DNA of 60,610 nucleotides from NCBI GenBank assembly GCA_016928305.1, contig JAFGKY010000124.1, forward strand, positions 1 to 60,610, read 5' to 3'. Positions 1-9,161 of this stretch are shown here, in pieces. This DNA comes from Bacteroidales bacterium. Lineage in GTDB: Bacteria > Bacteroidota > Bacteroidia > Bacteroidales > UBA10428. Under the pieces are notes generated by a model that was given only the letters and a program-made list of their open reading frames with translations, had not been told where the DNA came from and did not search any database. The translations under genes and the position numbers were made by a program. Position 1 is the first letter of the stretch. Each line of letters opens with the position of its first letter.

Positions 1-110
1 CATGGTAGATTTTCAGCAACTTTCTACCCCAACCCTAAAGGGTGAAGTTGCTGAAAATCAGGCTCCCTTTAGGGTCAGGGGTAAACCAGATTTTCAGCTA
101 TTCTTGAATC
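1..110. repeat. Intergenic inverted-repeat element at window edge
   Basis: A perfect 15-bp inverted repeat pairs 8-22 with 45-59 (GATTTTCAGCAACTT and its complement). It encloses a smaller hairpin, ACCCT-AA-AGGGT, at 32-43. A further CCCTTTAGGGTCAGGGGTAAA-like segment at 65-85 and a direct copy of GATTTTCAGC at 92-101 follow. The CCCT/AGGG core with a GGGGT tail recurs near 17541 and, more loosely, near 60488, so this is probably a dispersed intergenic repeat and not a gene. A short minus-strand frame across it looks spurious. Confidence 0.75.
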
Positions 111-112
111 TT

Positions 113-131
113 TGACTTTTCGGAGTAGACT
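113..131 (+). repeat. 19-bp dispersed repeat, left copy
   Basis: TGACTTTTCGGAGTAGACT is present here. Its exact reverse complement is at 60580-60598, and a diverged copy in the same orientation is at 6275-6294. The flanking AATCTT-rich sequence is also partly shared between the two end copies. This indicates a dispersed family. Confidence 0.85.
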
Positions 132-169
132 CAATCTTGGATCTTTGATCTTTAATCTTAACAATCTTC

Positions 170-177
170 TATCTTTG
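170..177 (+). promoter_or_regulatory. Candidate -7 element for the YjbR-like gene
   Basis: TATCTTTG matches the Bacteroidota -7 consensus TAnnTTTG and lies 24 bases upstream of the ATG at 202. A TTTG at 144-147 is slightly too far upstream for an ideal -33 element, so this is only a plausible promoter. Confidence 0.4.
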
Positions 178-201
178 TACCTGTCCCTGGTATCAACAGA
201 C

Positions 202-573
202 ATGAACATCGAATTAATCCGCGAGTACTGCCTCTCCAAACCCAGAGTAACCGAGAGTTTCCCTTTCAATGACACCGCCCTGGTATTCAAAGTATACGGT
301 AAAATGTTTGCTCTGCTTGATCTGTCTGAAGATTCCAGGGGAATAACCCTGAAATGCGATCCGGAACTGGCGTTAGAGCTTCGTGAACAATATCCTGAGG
401 TAACTCCTGCATATCACTTCAACAAAAGGCATTGGAATACCATTATTATCGATAACCCGGTTGCCCGGAACCTTATATGCAAATGGATAGACGATTCGTA
501 TCAACTGGTGGTCGATGGATTAACCAGAAAACAACGTACAAAGCAGGAAGAAGAGGGACAGGAACAATACTGA
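202..573 (+). CDS. MmcQ/YjbR family protein
   Basis: This 123-residue protein fits the MmcQ/YjbR family, small alpha/beta proteins with a CyaY-like fold. Their molecular role is not firmly known, although some are annotated as DNA-binding. Recognisable features are the early CLSKPRVTESFPFND stretch, a central VFKVYGKMFALLDL strand pair, and HFNKRHWNTI near residue 80 before a C-terminal helix. The ATG at 202 was chosen because the longer frame starts at a TTG inside the upstream repeat, and family members begin close to the first helix. The last dozen residues are charged and glutamate-rich. It stands alone, followed by a 121-base gap to the DUF502 gene. The family assignment is fairly sure and the function is not. 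Confidence 0.85.
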   Translation: MNIELIREYCLSKPRVTESFPFNDTALVFKVYGKMFALLDLSEDSRGITLKCDPELALELREQYPEVTPAYHFNKRHWNTIIIDNPVARNLICKWIDDSYQLVVDGLTRKQRTKQEEEGQEQY

Positions 574-645
574 CCATAACGGATGTGAATACATAAACTG
601 GCAGCAATCGATACCGGATAGACAACAAGACAATCTGTATAGTTG

Positions 646-653
646 TATATTTG
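646..653 (+). promoter_or_regulatory. Candidate -7 element for the DUF502 gene
   Basis: TATATTTG matches TAnnTTTG and sits 41 bases before the ATG at 695. No clear -33 TTTG is present, so confidence is low. Confidence 0.35.
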
Positions 654-694
654 CAATTCGTATATTAAACAACTTAACCATAAACCATATATCC

Positions 695-1261
695 ATGAAA
701 AAGATCTTCCGTTACTTCTTACAGGGGCTGCTGCTGGCTGCCCCTGCCGGTATTACCATTTATGTTATCTACTGGGTGTTTGACTTCATAGACGGACCAA
801 TCCGCAACTTCGTTGACCGTCTCTTCAATATACAGATACCGGGCATCGGCCTGGTGGTTACCTTTACCTTTATAGCCCTCCTGGGCTGGGTGGGTCAGTC
901 ATTACTGTTCCAGCCCATCGGAAGGCTGGTTGACAGGATATTTGAAAAAGCACCTGTTGTCAAGATGATCTATTCCGCACTCACGGATTTCTTTAAAGCC
1001 TTTGTCGGTGAAAAGAAAAAATTCACACGGCCGGTTCTGGTAAAGGTGAACCTTGTTTCAGAACTCGAAAAAGTAGGATTCATAACGGCTGATGATCTGT
1101 CAGACCTGGGAATAAAAGATAAAGTGGCGGTACTGTTTCCTCATTCATACAACTGGTCGGGTGAGATGTTCATTGTTCCCAAGGAGCATATCACCCCACT
1201 GAACATCCCACCCGGAGAAGTAATGAAATTCGCGCTGACCGGAGGAGTGACCAGAATGTAG
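695..1261 (+). CDS. DUF502 family inner-membrane protein
   Basis: This 188-residue protein has two N-terminal membrane segments, at about residues 7-30 (leucine/alanine-rich, LLLAAPAGITIYVIY) and 48-70 (GIGLVVTFTFIALLGWVG). They are followed by the family signature of a lysine-rich linker around AFVGEKKKF and a beta-rich soluble tail ending FALTGGVTRM. This arrangement is characteristic of DUF502, a family of cell-envelope proteins whose biochemical role is unknown. The length is normal for the family. The gene ends 32 bases from the convergent receiver gene, with no evident terminator between them. Confidence 0.88.
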   Translation: MKKIFRYFLQGLLLAAPAGITIYVIYWVFDFIDGPIRNFVDRLFNIQIPGIGLVVTFTFIALLGWVGQSLLFQPIGRLVDRIFEKAPVVKMIYSALTDFFKAFVGEKKKFTRPVLVKVNLVSELEKVGFITADDLSDLGIKDKVAVLFPHSYNWSGEMFIVPKEHITPLNIPPGEVMKFALTGGVTRM

Positions 1262-1293
1262 CGAAACAGTCTTTTGTCTTTATTACGGTCGCA

Positions 1294-1668
1294 TTAGTTT
1301 TTTCCTAAAACTTCCTGAATTGACTCCTCAATTTCTTTAATATTAAATGGCTTCCTGAAATATCCTAAAATAAGTTGTTCCTTCAAAGCTGATTCAATCT
1401 CACAGCTGATATCATAACCGGTAAGAATAAAAAAAACAATATCCGGGAATTGTCTCTTTGCTTCTTTAATGAATTCGATACCATTCATACCGGGCATTTT
1501 CATATCGCTTATTACAACGGATATGGCAGATTCATTTTTAAGGATTTCCAGACCTGCATTACCTGATTCTGCCGTTTTTACGGTAAATTTCTTTTCAAAA
1601 TTATAGGAAAAAAGCTGAAGGTTCAATGGTTCATCATCTACATATAACAAGGTTGTGTCATTGCTCAT
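1294..1668 (-). CDS. Stand-alone receiver-domain response regulator
   Basis: This 124-residue protein is only a CheY-like receiver domain. The acidic pocket is DD at residues 11-12, the phospho-acceptor is D55 in VVISDMKMPG, the switch threonine is in FILTGYD (about T83), and the conserved lysine is in YFRKPFN (about K106). There is no output domain, so it probably acts by protein-protein contact. No histidine kinase lies nearby, so its partner is unknown. It is 174 bases downstream of cysK on the same strand, and co-transcription is possible but not shown. Confidence 0.93.
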   Translation of the reverse strand: MSNDTTLLYVDDEPLNLQLFSYNFEKKFTVKTAESGNAGLEILKNESAISVVISDMKMPGMNGIEFIKEAKRQFPDIVFFILTGYDISCEIESALKEQLILGYFRKPFNIKEIEESIQEVLGKN

Positions 1669-1842
1669 AATAAACTGGTTTTATTGCGGACTATTAAAGA
1701 TACAAAATTGTAGTAATATCGGGTCAGTTTCTGTCAGAATATAAAATAGTCATTGTAGACTTGTCATTCCATAGATATCGATGGGCTGTCCGGTCGGCAA
1801 AATATGGTTTGAGCAATCCTGCCACGATGTCTGGTAAGTTAC

Positions 1843-2754
1843 TTAAAACAACCCATCCACTGAAAAGTAACGTTCACCGGTGTCGTAATTAAATGTCAGT
1901 ATTTTCGATCCTGCCCGCATATCCGGAAGTTTTTTTGCCACTGCTGCCAGTGCCGCCCCCGAAGATATACCGATAAAAATGCCCTCTTCTTTTGCAGCCC
2001 GCTGTGCATAGGAAAAGGCTTCTTCTTTTGATACCTGTATTGTTCCGTCCAATATTCCTGTATGCAGATTTTTTGGTATAAAGCCGGCACCAATTCCCTG
2101 TATGGGATGGGGTCCCGGCTGGCCGCCACTGATAACGGATGAAAGTTCCGGTTCAACGGCAAAAACCTTAAGATCCGGAAATACCGGTTTAAGTGCTTCT
2201 GCAATTCCTGTTATATGGCCACCTGTTCCTACGCCGGTTATCAGGTAGTCAATTCCACCGGGAAAATCCCTGAGGATTTCCTGTGCCGTTGTTTGCTTAT
2301 GAATTTCAATATTTGCTTCATTATCGAACTGCATGGGCATCCAGGCTTTCGGATTCGATGCGACTATTTCATTGGCTTTTTCAATGGCGCCTTTCATGCC
2401 TTTCTCACGTGATGTCAGCACAAATTCAGCACCATAAGCAGCCATTATCTTCCTGCGTTCCAGGGACATCGATTCGGGCATCACCAGGATAAGTTTGTAT
2501 TTTTTTACTGCAGCCACCATGGCAAGCCCGATACCGGTATTGCCCGAGGTCGGTTCTACAATTACCGAATCGGGCTTCAGCACCCCTTTCTTTTCAGCAT
2601 CTTCAATCATCGACAGGGCAATACGGTCTTTGATACTGCCGCCGGGATTGGTGCGTTCAAGTTTTAACCAGACCTCGTGAGTTGAAGGGAAAAGTCGGTT
2701 AATACGCACATGGGGAGTATTTCCAATCGTCTCTAAAATGGTTGATGCTTTCAT
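1843..2754 (-). CDS. cysK: Cysteine synthase (O-acetylserine sulfhydrylase)
   Basis: This PLP enzyme of 303 residues converts O-acetylserine and sulfide to cysteine. The PLP lysine is in NPGGSIKDR (about K43), the substrate loop is [11 protein letters not shown], and the glycine-rich phosphate-binding loop is [19 protein letters not shown] near the C-terminus is also typical. The ATG at 2754 is preferred because a longer version would use TTG and overlap cysE. This ATG lies one base after the cysE stop, which indicates tight translational coupling. With cysE directly upstream, the pair makes a serine-to-cysteine pathway. Confidence 0.95.
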   Translation of the reverse strand: MKASTILETIGNTPHVRINRLFPSTHEVWLKLERTNPGGSIKDRIALSMIEDAEKKGVLKPDSVIVEPTSGNTGIGLAMVAAVKKYKLILVMPESMSLERRKIMAAYGAEFVLTSREKGMKGAIEKANEIVASNPKAWMPMQFDNEANIEIHKQTTAQEILRDFPGGIDYLITGVGTGGHITGIAEALKPVFPDLKVFAVEPELSSVISGGQPGPHPIQGIGAGFIPKNLHTGILDGTIQVSKEEAFSYAQRAAKEEGIFIGISSGAALAAVAKKLPDMRAGSKILTFNYDTGERYFSVDGLF

Positions 2755-2755
2755 T

Positions 2756-3601
2756 TTAAATGACAAAGTTGATGGGTTCTTTAAAATCTTTGCTGTCCCT
2801 GATAATCACCTTGCTTTCATGGTATACGACAGAGTTGGGGGGAACACTCCTGGTTAGCCATACGTTTCCTCCCACTATAGTGTCATGGCCGACAATGGTA
2901 TCTCCACCCAGGATTGTACTGCCGGAATAAACAATAACATTATCCTCGAGGGTGGGATGCCTCTTCTTACCCTTCATACTTTTAGCCACACTTAAAGCAC
3001 CCAGGGTCACGCCCTGGTAAATTTTAACGTTGTTGCCGATAATGGTAGTTTCTCCGATGACAACACCGGTGCCGTGATCAATAAAGAAATGATTACCGAT
3101 GAGGGCTCCGGGATGAATATCAATACCTGTCTTGCTGTGTGCGAACTCGGAGATCATACGGGGCAGATATGGGATCTTCAGCTTAAAAAGTTCGTGGGAA
3201 AGACGGTAAACCGCAATGGCATAAAATCCCGGGTAATACAAAATAACACTTTCTACAGACCGGGCAGCAGGATCAAAATCAACGAACAGTTTTGCATCCT
3301 GCACCAGATTCTCATAGATTGCAGGAACGGAAGTAAAAAAATCCCGGGTAAGGTTGTTGGCAGAGTCTTCAAGAACCGGTTCCAGCGGAGTGAGAATATC
3401 CCTGAGATCAATCTGCAATTGGGCAATATTGAGTTCAATCAGGGGCAAGGTACATTTCTTGTCAATCTTAAACGGAAACAGGAAATAGATCATGTTGTCG
3501 ATGAACCGGTGGGCTTTGGTCATCGAAGGAACCTCCTTGCGGAAATTGTTGTATTGCTGAAGCAGGTATTCCGGAAATTTTTCGATGGTGATCATAGACA
3601 T
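2756..3601 (-). CDS. cysE: Serine O-acetyltransferase (EpsC/CysE type)
   Basis: This 281-residue enzyme acetylates serine from acetyl-CoA, giving the substrate for the adjacent cysK. The N-terminal 130 residues are helical. The C-terminal half is a left-handed beta-helix of hexapeptide repeats containing the conserved [21 protein letters not shown] and IYQGVTLGA stretches. The long helical N-terminus matches the EpsC-type subgroup. It is followed by cysK one base after its stop, so the two should be co-expressed. ProC lies 46 bases upstream on the same strand. Confidence 0.93.
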   Translation of the reverse strand: MSMITIEKFPEYLLQQYNNFRKEVPSMTKAHRFIDNMIYFLFPFKIDKKCTLPLIELNIAQLQIDLRDILTPLEPVLEDSANNLTRDFFTSVPAIYENLVQDAKLFVDFDPAARSVESVILYYPGFYAIAVYRLSHELFKLKIPYLPRMISEFAHSKTGIDIHPGALIGNHFFIDHGTGVVIGETTIIGNNVKIYQGVTLGALSVAKSMKGKKRHPTLEDNVIVYSGSTILGGDTIVGHDTIVGGNVWLTRSVPPNSVVYHESKVIIRDSKDFKEPINFVI

Positions 3602-3647
3602 CTATACGTTAATGACAAAATTAATAATTTTCGGATAAATTACTCTT

Positions 3648-4469
3648 TTATTCTTTATCTGGTCTTACATTTTTCTCCATGAGATGTTCAAGTTTCGTAA
3701 AAGAAGTAAGCAAACCGCGAATAACAGCGGAACTCAGACCCTGGTGCTCCATTTCATTCAGACCCGAAATGGTAATGCCCTGCGGTGTTGTAACCTTATC
3801 GATTTCCCTTTCAGGATGGTTATTGGTCTCCAGAATCAACCGGGCTGCCCCCTTAACCGTCTGGGCTGTGATAAGCTGCGACATTTCAGAATTGAACCCG
3901 ATTTCTATGCCTCCCTGTGACATAGCCCGCATAAACCTTAAGGCAAAAGCTATACCACATGCTCCGACGACTGTTGCAGCCTCCATCATTTCTTCCTCAA
4001 TTTCCAGTGTGGTTCCCATCTTATTGAACATCGACAGTATTTGTTCCAAATGATCGGAATGCGTGTTTTTTGAGGCAATACAGGTCATGGATTCACAGAT
4101 TGCCAGCGCCATGTTGGGCATTATCCTGAAAACCGGGACTTTGCCTAGGGCGGATTCAATCTCTTTCAGAGTAATCCCTGTAATAGTAGATAATATGATA
4201 TGATGAGGCTGTATATAATCCCTGATTTCTTTTACCAGGCTTTCAAATTGCTGCGGTTTAATTGACATAACAATTATCCGCGACTGCCGGACAGCCTCAG
4301 CATTGTTATCGGTCACCATAAAGCCTTTATCTCTGAGGTAATTGATACGATGTCCCCGTTTATCTGTCAGCAGCATATCAGCCATTGCATATTGCTTTGA
4401 ATTCAACAATCCACTGGCCAGTGAAGTACCCAGGTTGCCTGCACCCAGTATGGCTATTTTATGATCCAT
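3648..4469 (-). CDS. proC: Pyrroline-5-carboxylate reductase
   Basis: This enzyme of about 273 residues performs the last step of proline synthesis, the NAD(P)H-dependent reduction of pyrroline-5-carboxylate. The N-terminus has the Rossmann motif ILGAGNLGTSLASGLL. The middle has IIVMSIKPQQ, typical of the family, and the C-terminal dimerisation domain contains VTTPQGITISGLNEMEHQGL, the ProC signature region. The ATG at 4469 places the Rossmann strand at the usual position. An ATG at 4496 would add nine residues. It is upstream of cysE in the same direction with a 46-base gap, so the three amino-acid genes may be an operon. Confidence 0.93.
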   Translation of the reverse strand: MDHKIAILGAGNLGTSLASGLLNSKQYAMADMLLTDKRGHRINYLRDKGFMVTDNNAEAVRQSRIIVMSIKPQQFESLVKEIRDYIQPHHIILSTITGITLKEIESALGKVPVFRIMPNMALAICESMTCIASKNTHSDHLEQILSMFNKMGTTLEIEEEMMEAATVVGACGIAFALRFMRAMSQGGIEIGFNSEMSQLITAQTVKGAARLILETNNHPEREIDKVTTPQGITISGLNEMEHQGLSSAVIRGLLTSFTKLEHLMEKNVRPDKE

Positions 4470-4739
4470 AGTTTTTTTAGTTTTGGTAATGTTCAACGAT
4501 CGACTTTTGTCAGAGGGTAAAAGTAATACGTGGAGGACAAATGAGCAAAATATTTTGGATATATTACAATTGCCGTAATTCTGATAAAGGAAACCGGATC
4601 GTGTAATGCAGTGGCTTTGGCATGAAACCTGTTACGCGACACCAGCAATGTGGTTTTAACGCATCCTGAAGTCCCGGTTATTCCGATAACACTTTCTCAG
4701 GTTTTGCCATGCTGCTATTTTGCAATAGGTGGAACACCT

Positions 4740-5870
4740 TTAAAAACTGATCTGTAATTGCACCGATCCAATGTTGTTCCTAAAGGCAATACCTTCTTCA
4801 TGACATAGGGTATAAGATCCCTGTAATGTTACATTCCGATTGATATAATAATTTACTCCCATTGTATAATTGGTTGTTACTGTATCATTCTCATCGGCAT
4901 TCCTGTCGTATACATCATAACGGCCGGCGATTTGCAGCTTATCCGGGATCACATAACCGGCAATCTGTCCATAGTATCCGGCTTTCCTGATCGTTCCGTC
5001 CGTTCCGGTGATGTATTCACATTTCATGTTCAAAAATCTCCATGTATAGTTAATTTCCGCACCCGCTCTTTGTCTCAGGCCAAGCTGCGTTGGAACGGTT
5101 TGATTGTCCAGTGTTGCGGAATCGGGTGTCCATCCATAATAAAATGAGCCGCCAAGGTCTAATCCTTGTAAAGGATGTAATATGATCCGTCCGACGATAT
5201 CCTTGGCTTCATTCAAATCGGCTTTGTTGATCCCCGATCCGTTGAAAACACCAATCCGGTAATTAAACAATTTGCGGTCTTGCAAGGCAATGAAACTGCC
5301 ATAGACAGATATGCCGATATCGCGACCGTTATTATTACCCAGCACATCGCCGTTACGTAATGACAGAGCTTCAACAGCCTGTGACCTGTCAGTCAGTTCA
5401 AGTTTTGCGTTGGATGTTGTATTGTTTAATGAAAACGGTATAGTTTGTTGTCCGATGGTAAAGTTCAGCCAGTCATTTATGTTAAGATCAGCATAAATAT
5501 CCATGATTTTGGGTGAACCGGCAAAGTCAGTCTGTAAACGAAAATCCCAATAAGGTGTAATCGAAGCTTTCAGGTCGACGTATATACGACGTATATCAAA
5601 TCCGTCTGTTTTTCCTTCCTCTTCCAGAAACTGATAACGAAAATGTCCGTATCCGCCAAGCCGGATTTTTTTCCCTGCATTCACAGCGAAGGATTTCAGT
5701 TTTGATTGATTTGCCTGATCGGCTATGGCTGCTTCTGCACGCATTGAATCAGCCTGTTCCAGCGTTATTATATGGTTCCGTATTAGCAGGTTGAGCAGGT
5801 CATCTGTGGTTTGTGCCCTCAGTAAAATACCTGCAGTCAGAAAAAGAATAAAGCAAAGAAAAGCTTTCAT
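4740..5870 (-). CDS. Phosphate-selective porin family (OprO/OprP-like) outer-membrane protein
   Basis: This 376-residue protein begins with a clear signal peptide (FLCFILFLTAGILLRAQ). A short helical region rich in Ala and Gln, probably a coiled coil (about residues 22-60), follows. The rest is alternating beta strands, starting KIRLGGYGHFRYQF, with the family pattern FDIRRIYVDLKASITPYWDF and TIGQQTIPFSLNN, and a terminal phenylalanine (QLQISF) typical of outer-membrane barrels. The fold matches the OprO/OprP porin family. In Bacteroidota the substrate is often not phosphate, so no transport specificity is claimed. No pst or phosphatase genes lie nearby. A TAAATTTG -7-like element lies at 5903-5910 on the same strand. 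Confidence 0.87.
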   Translation of the reverse strand: MKAFLCFILFLTAGILLRAQTTDDLLNLLIRNHIITLEQADSMRAEAAIADQANQSKLKSFAVNAGKKIRLGGYGHFRYQFLEEEGKTDGFDIRRIYVDLKASITPYWDFRLQTDFAGSPKIMDIYADLNINDWLNFTIGQQTIPFSLNNTTSNAKLELTDRSQAVEALSLRNGDVLGNNNGRDIGISVYGSFIALQDRKLFNYRIGVFNGSGINKADLNEAKDIVGRIILHPLQGLDLGGSFYYGWTPDSATLDNQTVPTQLGLRQRAGAEINYTWRFLNMKCEYITGTDGTIRKAGYYGQIAGYVIPDKLQIAGRYDVYDRNADENDTVTTNYTMGVNYYINRNVTLQGSYTLCHEEGIAFRNNIGSVQLQISF

Positions 5871-5966
5871 ACAGGTTACACATCGGATAAGATACCGGAT
5901 TCCAAATTTAACATTTTTATTTGCGTTACCCCATATTATTCAACAGACCATTATTTGGTTTCATCT

Positions 5967-6046
5967 ATTGCCGTTGGCTTCAGCCAACGGAAAAAATAAT
6001 TCTTTCTGATCTTATGTCTTTCCGTCAGCTTCAGCTGACGGCAATA
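5967..6046. repeat. Paired inverted REP-like hairpins (REPIN-like)
   Basis: Two 20-base hairpins lie in opposite orientation. CCGTTGGCT-tc-AGCCAACGG is at 5971-5990 and CCGTCAGCT-tc-AGCTGACGG at 6022-6041. Their outer flanks (ATTGCCGT and ACGGCAAT) are also inverted copies. The two stems differ by compensated base changes (TG/CA versus CA/TG), so pairing is kept. This matches the layout of REP doublets mobilised by REP-associated transposases. No such transposase lies in this window. Confidence 0.75.
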
Positions 6047-6150
6047 GCGGCAATAATCTGCTATACAGGAAGGGTATGGTGACCTTTTCGGCTACTTAAT
6101 ATATAGTTTATAATATAATAACTGAGTCCATTCTGAAAAGTGTTTTTTTA

Positions 6151-6253
6151 GCCACTAAGGCACTAAAACACCAAGTTTCACGAAGATAAATGGCTAATTA
6201 TTAACTCTTTGTGAATCCTGGTGCCTTGGTGTCCCTGCCTGGCGGCAGACAGG
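6151..6253. repeat. CACTAAGGCAC-type imperfect inverted repeat plus CCTGCCTG hairpin
   Basis: GCCACTAAGGCACTAAAACA starts at 6151 and is mirrored imperfectly by TTGTGAATCCTGGTGCCTTG around 6209-6228, giving an 80-base stem-loop. Directly after it, CCTGCCTG-gcgg-CAGACAGG at 6234-6253 forms a second hairpin with one mismatch. Related CACTAAGG sequence recurs near 7726 and 14020, so it is a dispersed family. Confidence 0.75.
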
Positions 6254-6274
6254 TTTGTGGGATCCAAATTTTTA

Positions 6275-6294
6275 TGACTTTTCGTAGCAGACCC
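6275..6294 (+). repeat. Diverged copy of the TGACTTTTCG dispersed repeat
   Basis: TGACTTTTCGTAGCAGACCC differs at only a few positions from the copy at 113-131. It directly precedes the pgk terminator hairpin. Confidence 0.7.
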
Positions 6295-6303
6295 AAATAT
6301 GGA

Positions 6304-6341
6304 ATATAAAACCCGTTCCAGCCAATAGCCACCGGAACGGG
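6304..6341 (-). terminator. Rho-independent terminator after pgk
   Basis: On the minus strand, an ACCCGTTCC / GGAACGGGT stem with a 14-base loop is followed by a short T run (GGGTTTTA). It begins about 25 bases beyond the pgk stop codon, in the correct orientation. Confidence 0.75.
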
Positions 6342-6366
6342 TATATTCATTATGTAAATTAATTCT

Positions 6367-7629
6367 TTATCCGCGGATGGTTTTAATACCGGGCAGTTCC
6401 TTTCCTTCCATGTATTCGAGCATGGCGCCGCCGCCGGTTGAAACATAACTGACTTTGTCGGCCAGCTTGTTTTTGTTGATGGCGGCTACAGAATCACCGC
6501 CACCGATGAGACTGAACGCGCCTTTGGCCGTGGCACCTGCAATAGCCTGTGCAATGGCTGAAGTGCCCTTTGCAAATTTGTCCATTTCAAATACTCCCAT
6601 CGGACCATTCCACAAAATGGTCTTTGAATTTTCAATAACCTCGCTGAAGATTTTAATTGTCTCTTCACCAATATCCAGACCCATCCATCCGTCAGGTGTC
6701 TGATCGATCTTTGAGATTCCCGTATTGGCATTGGCATCAAAAGCATCGGCATTAATGGCGTCAACAGGCAGGTAGACATTTACACCTTTTTCCTTTGCCT
6801 TTTTCAGAATATCAAGGGCCAGGTCGAGCTTATCATCCTCACAAAGCGATTTTCCTATCTTTCCGCCCTGTGCTTTAATGAAAGTATAAGTCATACCCCC
6901 ACCTATGATAAGGTTCTGAACACGGTTAAGCAGGTTTTCAATGATCAATATCTTATCGGACACCTTGGCTCCGCCCATGATGGCCGTGAAAGGCTTCTCG
7001 GCAGCCTGCAACACCTTATCCATAGCCTTCAGCTCACTTTCAATGAGATAACCGAACATGCTGTTCCCGGGGAAGTGTGCAGCAATGAGGGCAGTTGAAG
7101 CATGGGCTCTGTGGGCTGTACCGAAAGCATCGTTCACATAACAATCGGCATACCCTGCAAGCTGTTTCACAAAGTTTTTCTGGCTTTCCTTCACCTTTAT
7201 CTTTGCTTCCTTCTTTTGTTCTTCCGAAGCATCTTCTGCAAGGGAATAAGCCTTGCCTTCCTCTTCTTCATAAAAACGAAGGTTTTCAAGCAACATAACC
7301 TCACCGGGTTTTAATTCAGTTGCCATCTTTTTTGCTGTCTCACCCATGCAGTCGCCTGCAAATTTTACCGGTTTGCCAAGTACTTTTTCGACCGCCGGAA
7401 CGATATGTTTCAATGAAAACTTATCCTGTACCTTTCCATCGGGTCTTCCCAGGTGTGACATCAGTATGGCAGAACCACCATCATTCAAAATTTTCTTAAT
7501 GGTTGGTAAAGCACCCCGGATACGTGTATCATCGGTGACCTCAAATGTCTGTTTATTGAGCGGCACGTTGAAATCCACACGTACGATGGCCCGTTTCCCT
7601 TTAAAGCTGTATGTATCGATTGTTTGCAT
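6367..7629 (-). CDS. pgk: Phosphoglycerate kinase
   Basis: This 420-residue glycolytic enzyme transfers phosphate between 1,3-bisphosphoglycerate and ADP in the cytoplasm. It shows the N-terminal RVDFNVPLN signature, the SHLGRPDG substrate loop, [11 protein letters not shown], and the C-terminal nucleotide-binding [11 protein letters not shown] and [15 protein letters not shown]. The length is slightly above the family norm because of a lysine-rich insertion around residues 135-150. It is a single-gene unit with its own downstream terminator. A TATCTTTG -7 element on the minus strand occupies 7658-7665, 29 bases upstream of the start. Confidence 0.97.
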   Translation of the reverse strand: MQTIDTYSFKGKRAIVRVDFNVPLNKQTFEVTDDTRIRGALPTIKKILNDGGSAILMSHLGRPDGKVQDKFSLKHIVPAVEKVLGKPVKFAGDCMGETAKKMATELKPGEVMLLENLRFYEEEEGKAYSLAEDASEEQKKEAKIKVKESQKNFVKQLAGYADCYVNDAFGTAHRAHASTALIAAHFPGNSMFGYLIESELKAMDKVLQAAEKPFTAIMGGAKVSDKILIIENLLNRVQNLIIGGGMTYTFIKAQGGKIGKSLCEDDKLDLALDILKKAKEKGVNVYLPVDAINADAFDANANTGISKIDQTPDGWMGLDIGEETIKIFSEVIENSKTILWNGPMGVFEMDKFAKGTSAIAQAIAGATAKGAFSLIGGGDSVAAINKNKLADKVSYVSTGGGAMLEYMEGKELPGIKTIRG

Positions 7630-8018
7630 ATTAATTGAATTTTGTTTAATGAGCTAACAAAGATAAAAAAGTTATTTTATTTACCTTTGGCCACCACCAA
7701 TATGAAAAATAATTGGAAGAATAGTAACCACTAAAGCACCAAAGTACTAAAAAAGTAAAAAACAATGGTATTATCAAATGTAATCGGATGACCTGGTGTT
7801 TGATTGTTAAATTTGTATTTTCATGGTGAGATCAGGCAGTGATGTTTAGTGTGTTTTCTGTGGACGGTGGACTGTTGACCGTGGACCGGTATGATTTGAT
7901 GACCGCAGAAATGAACCCTTCAGCAAGGGAACAGACCAAACAGCATTTTGTACCTTTTAGTGTTCTCGTGGTTTATTTTACTTGTTTCCGCATTTTTTGT
8001 AATTGAATTTCATGGTTT
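7630..8018. other. Intergenic region with CACTAAAG arms and GTGGAC repeats, no gene
   Basis: No coding frame is credible here. AACCACTAAAGCACCAAAG at 7726-7744 is loosely mirrored by TTTTAGTGTTCTCGTGGTTT at 7955-7974, so the pair may bound a 250-base element. Between them, about 7860-7886 carries repeated GTGGAC-like units (GTGGACGGTGGACTGT, GTGGACCGG), which recur near 39498. A second TAnnTTTG match (TACCTTTG) is at 7682-7689 on the plus strand. Confidence 0.6.
7658..7665 (-). promoter_or_regulatory. Candidate -7 element for pgk
   Basis: On the minus strand this reads TATCTTTG, matching TAnnTTTG, and lies 29 bases from the pgk ATG. No convincing -33 TTTG was found. Confidence 0.45.
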
Positions 8019-9146
8019 ATGTTTTTTAATGAAATTATCGGCCAGGCAGCCCTGAAAAAAAGGCTTGTGCAATCGGTGAAAGATGGCAGGGTTAGTCATT
8101 CCCAACTGTTCTTCGGTCCCGAAGGAGCCGGAGCTCTTCCGCTGGCCATTGCCTATGCACAATACATATCCTGTACCGGCGAAAAAAATGATGATTCCTG
8201 CGGTCAATGCCCGGGTTGCCTTAAATATTCAAAACTCATACACCCTGATCTGCATTTCATCTTTCCGGTAAACAATGTTCCTTCAAAAAAAGAAGATCCG
8301 TCATGCGATGATTTCCTGGCGGAATGGAGGAGTTTCGTACTGCAAAACCCTTATGCCAGTCTGAATGACTGGTATTCATTTATTGAGCTTGAAAACAAGC
8401 AGGGTCTCATTAAGGAAAAGGAAAGCCTTGCCATAACAAAAAAGCTGTCTTTTAAATCCTTCGAGTCGGACTTTAAGATTGCCATTATCTGGATGTCTGA
8501 AAAAATGAATGAGACGGCTTCCAATAAATTGCTGAAGCTTCTTGAAGAACCTCCTGATAAGACTATTTTTCTGCTGATTGCAGAGAATCCGGAAACATTA
8601 TTGCCTACTGTCCGGTCACGCTGTTTTCCCGTCAAAGTTCCGCGCATCGCTGACGAAGACCTGAAGGATGCCTTGAAATCACGCCATCAGCTTGATGAAG
8701 CTCAATCCAACACAATTACAAGGCTGGCCATGGGCAATTATACAAAAGCGCTTGAGCTGATCCACGAGGACGAGGATAACGGTTCCCGGCTGGAGGTTTT
8801 CCGGGAATTCATGCTGGCCGGTTATAGCGAAGATATTGAGTCGGGTCTGAAAGTGATCGACACATTGAATTCTATGACGCGTGAAAAGCAAAAGGCATTC
8901 CTGGAATATGGCCTGAAAATGATCCGTGAAAATGCCGTAAAACACTTTAATGATAACCGTCTGAATTTTTTGAATCCGGCCGAAGAAAAGTTCTCTATCA
9001 AATTCTCAACATATATCAAAAACAGCAACCTGGCTCAGCTCACCGATGAATTCAATAAAGCCTGCCGCGATATCGAGCGAAACGCCAACAGCAAGATCGT
9101 GTTACTTGATCTGATGTTGAAAACGGGCGGGTTGTTAAGGCAATAA
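8019..9146 (+). CDS. holB: DNA polymerase III delta-prime subunit
   Basis: This 375-residue AAA+ clamp-loader subunit begins FFNEIIGQAALKKRLVQSV. The Walker A region is degenerate (GPEGAGALPLA, with no GKT), as expected for delta-prime, which does not hydrolyse ATP. A four-cysteine zinc site lies at about residues 53-68 (SCT...SCGQCPGC), and the conserved NKLLKLLEEPP helix and TVRSRC sensor region are present. It acts with DnaX and HolA to load the sliding clamp. It ends 15 bases from the convergent secreted protease gene. RicT and gldH, often neighbours of this gene in Bacteroidota, appear only 5 kb later. Confidence 0.93.
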   Translation: MFFNEIIGQAALKKRLVQSVKDGRVSHSQLFFGPEGAGALPLAIAYAQYISCTGEKNDDSCGQCPGCLKYSKLIHPDLHFIFPVNNVPSKKEDPSCDDFLAEWRSFVLQNPYASLNDWYSFIELENKQGLIKEKESLAITKKLSFKSFESDFKIAIIWMSEKMNETASNKLLKLLEEPPDKTIFLLIAENPETLLPTVRSRCFPVKVPRIADEDLKDALKSRHQLDEAQSNTITRLAMGNYTKALELIHEDEDNGSRLEVFREFMLAGYSEDIESGLKVIDTLNSMTREKQKAFLEYGLKMIRENAVKHFNDNRLNFLNPAEEKFSIKFSTYIKNSNLAQLTDEFNKACRDIERNANSKIVLLDLMLKTGGLLRQ

Positions 9147-9161
9147 CAGATGTTTTCCCTG

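Larger units (their letters stand above)
5871..6366. other. Intergenic region between porin and pgk, no gene
   Basis: No credible coding frame was seen in these 496 bases. They hold the REPIN-like pair, the CACTAAGG stem-loop, a copy of the TGACTTTTCG repeat at 6275-6294 and the pgk terminator. They thus collect at least three unrelated repeat families. Confidence 0.7.

Noticed and set aside
75..290. Minus-strand frame of 71 codons at the left edge
   Set aside because: It reads through the dispersed repeat and the antisense of the YjbR-like gene, with low-complexity sequence.
1896..2204. Minus-strand frame of 102 codons inside cysK
   Set aside because: It is in another frame of a well-supported gene and has no domain of its own.
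3074..3682. Plus-strand frame of 202 codons
   Set aside because: It is antisense to cysE, which has full family motifs. The plus frame has no recognisable domain.
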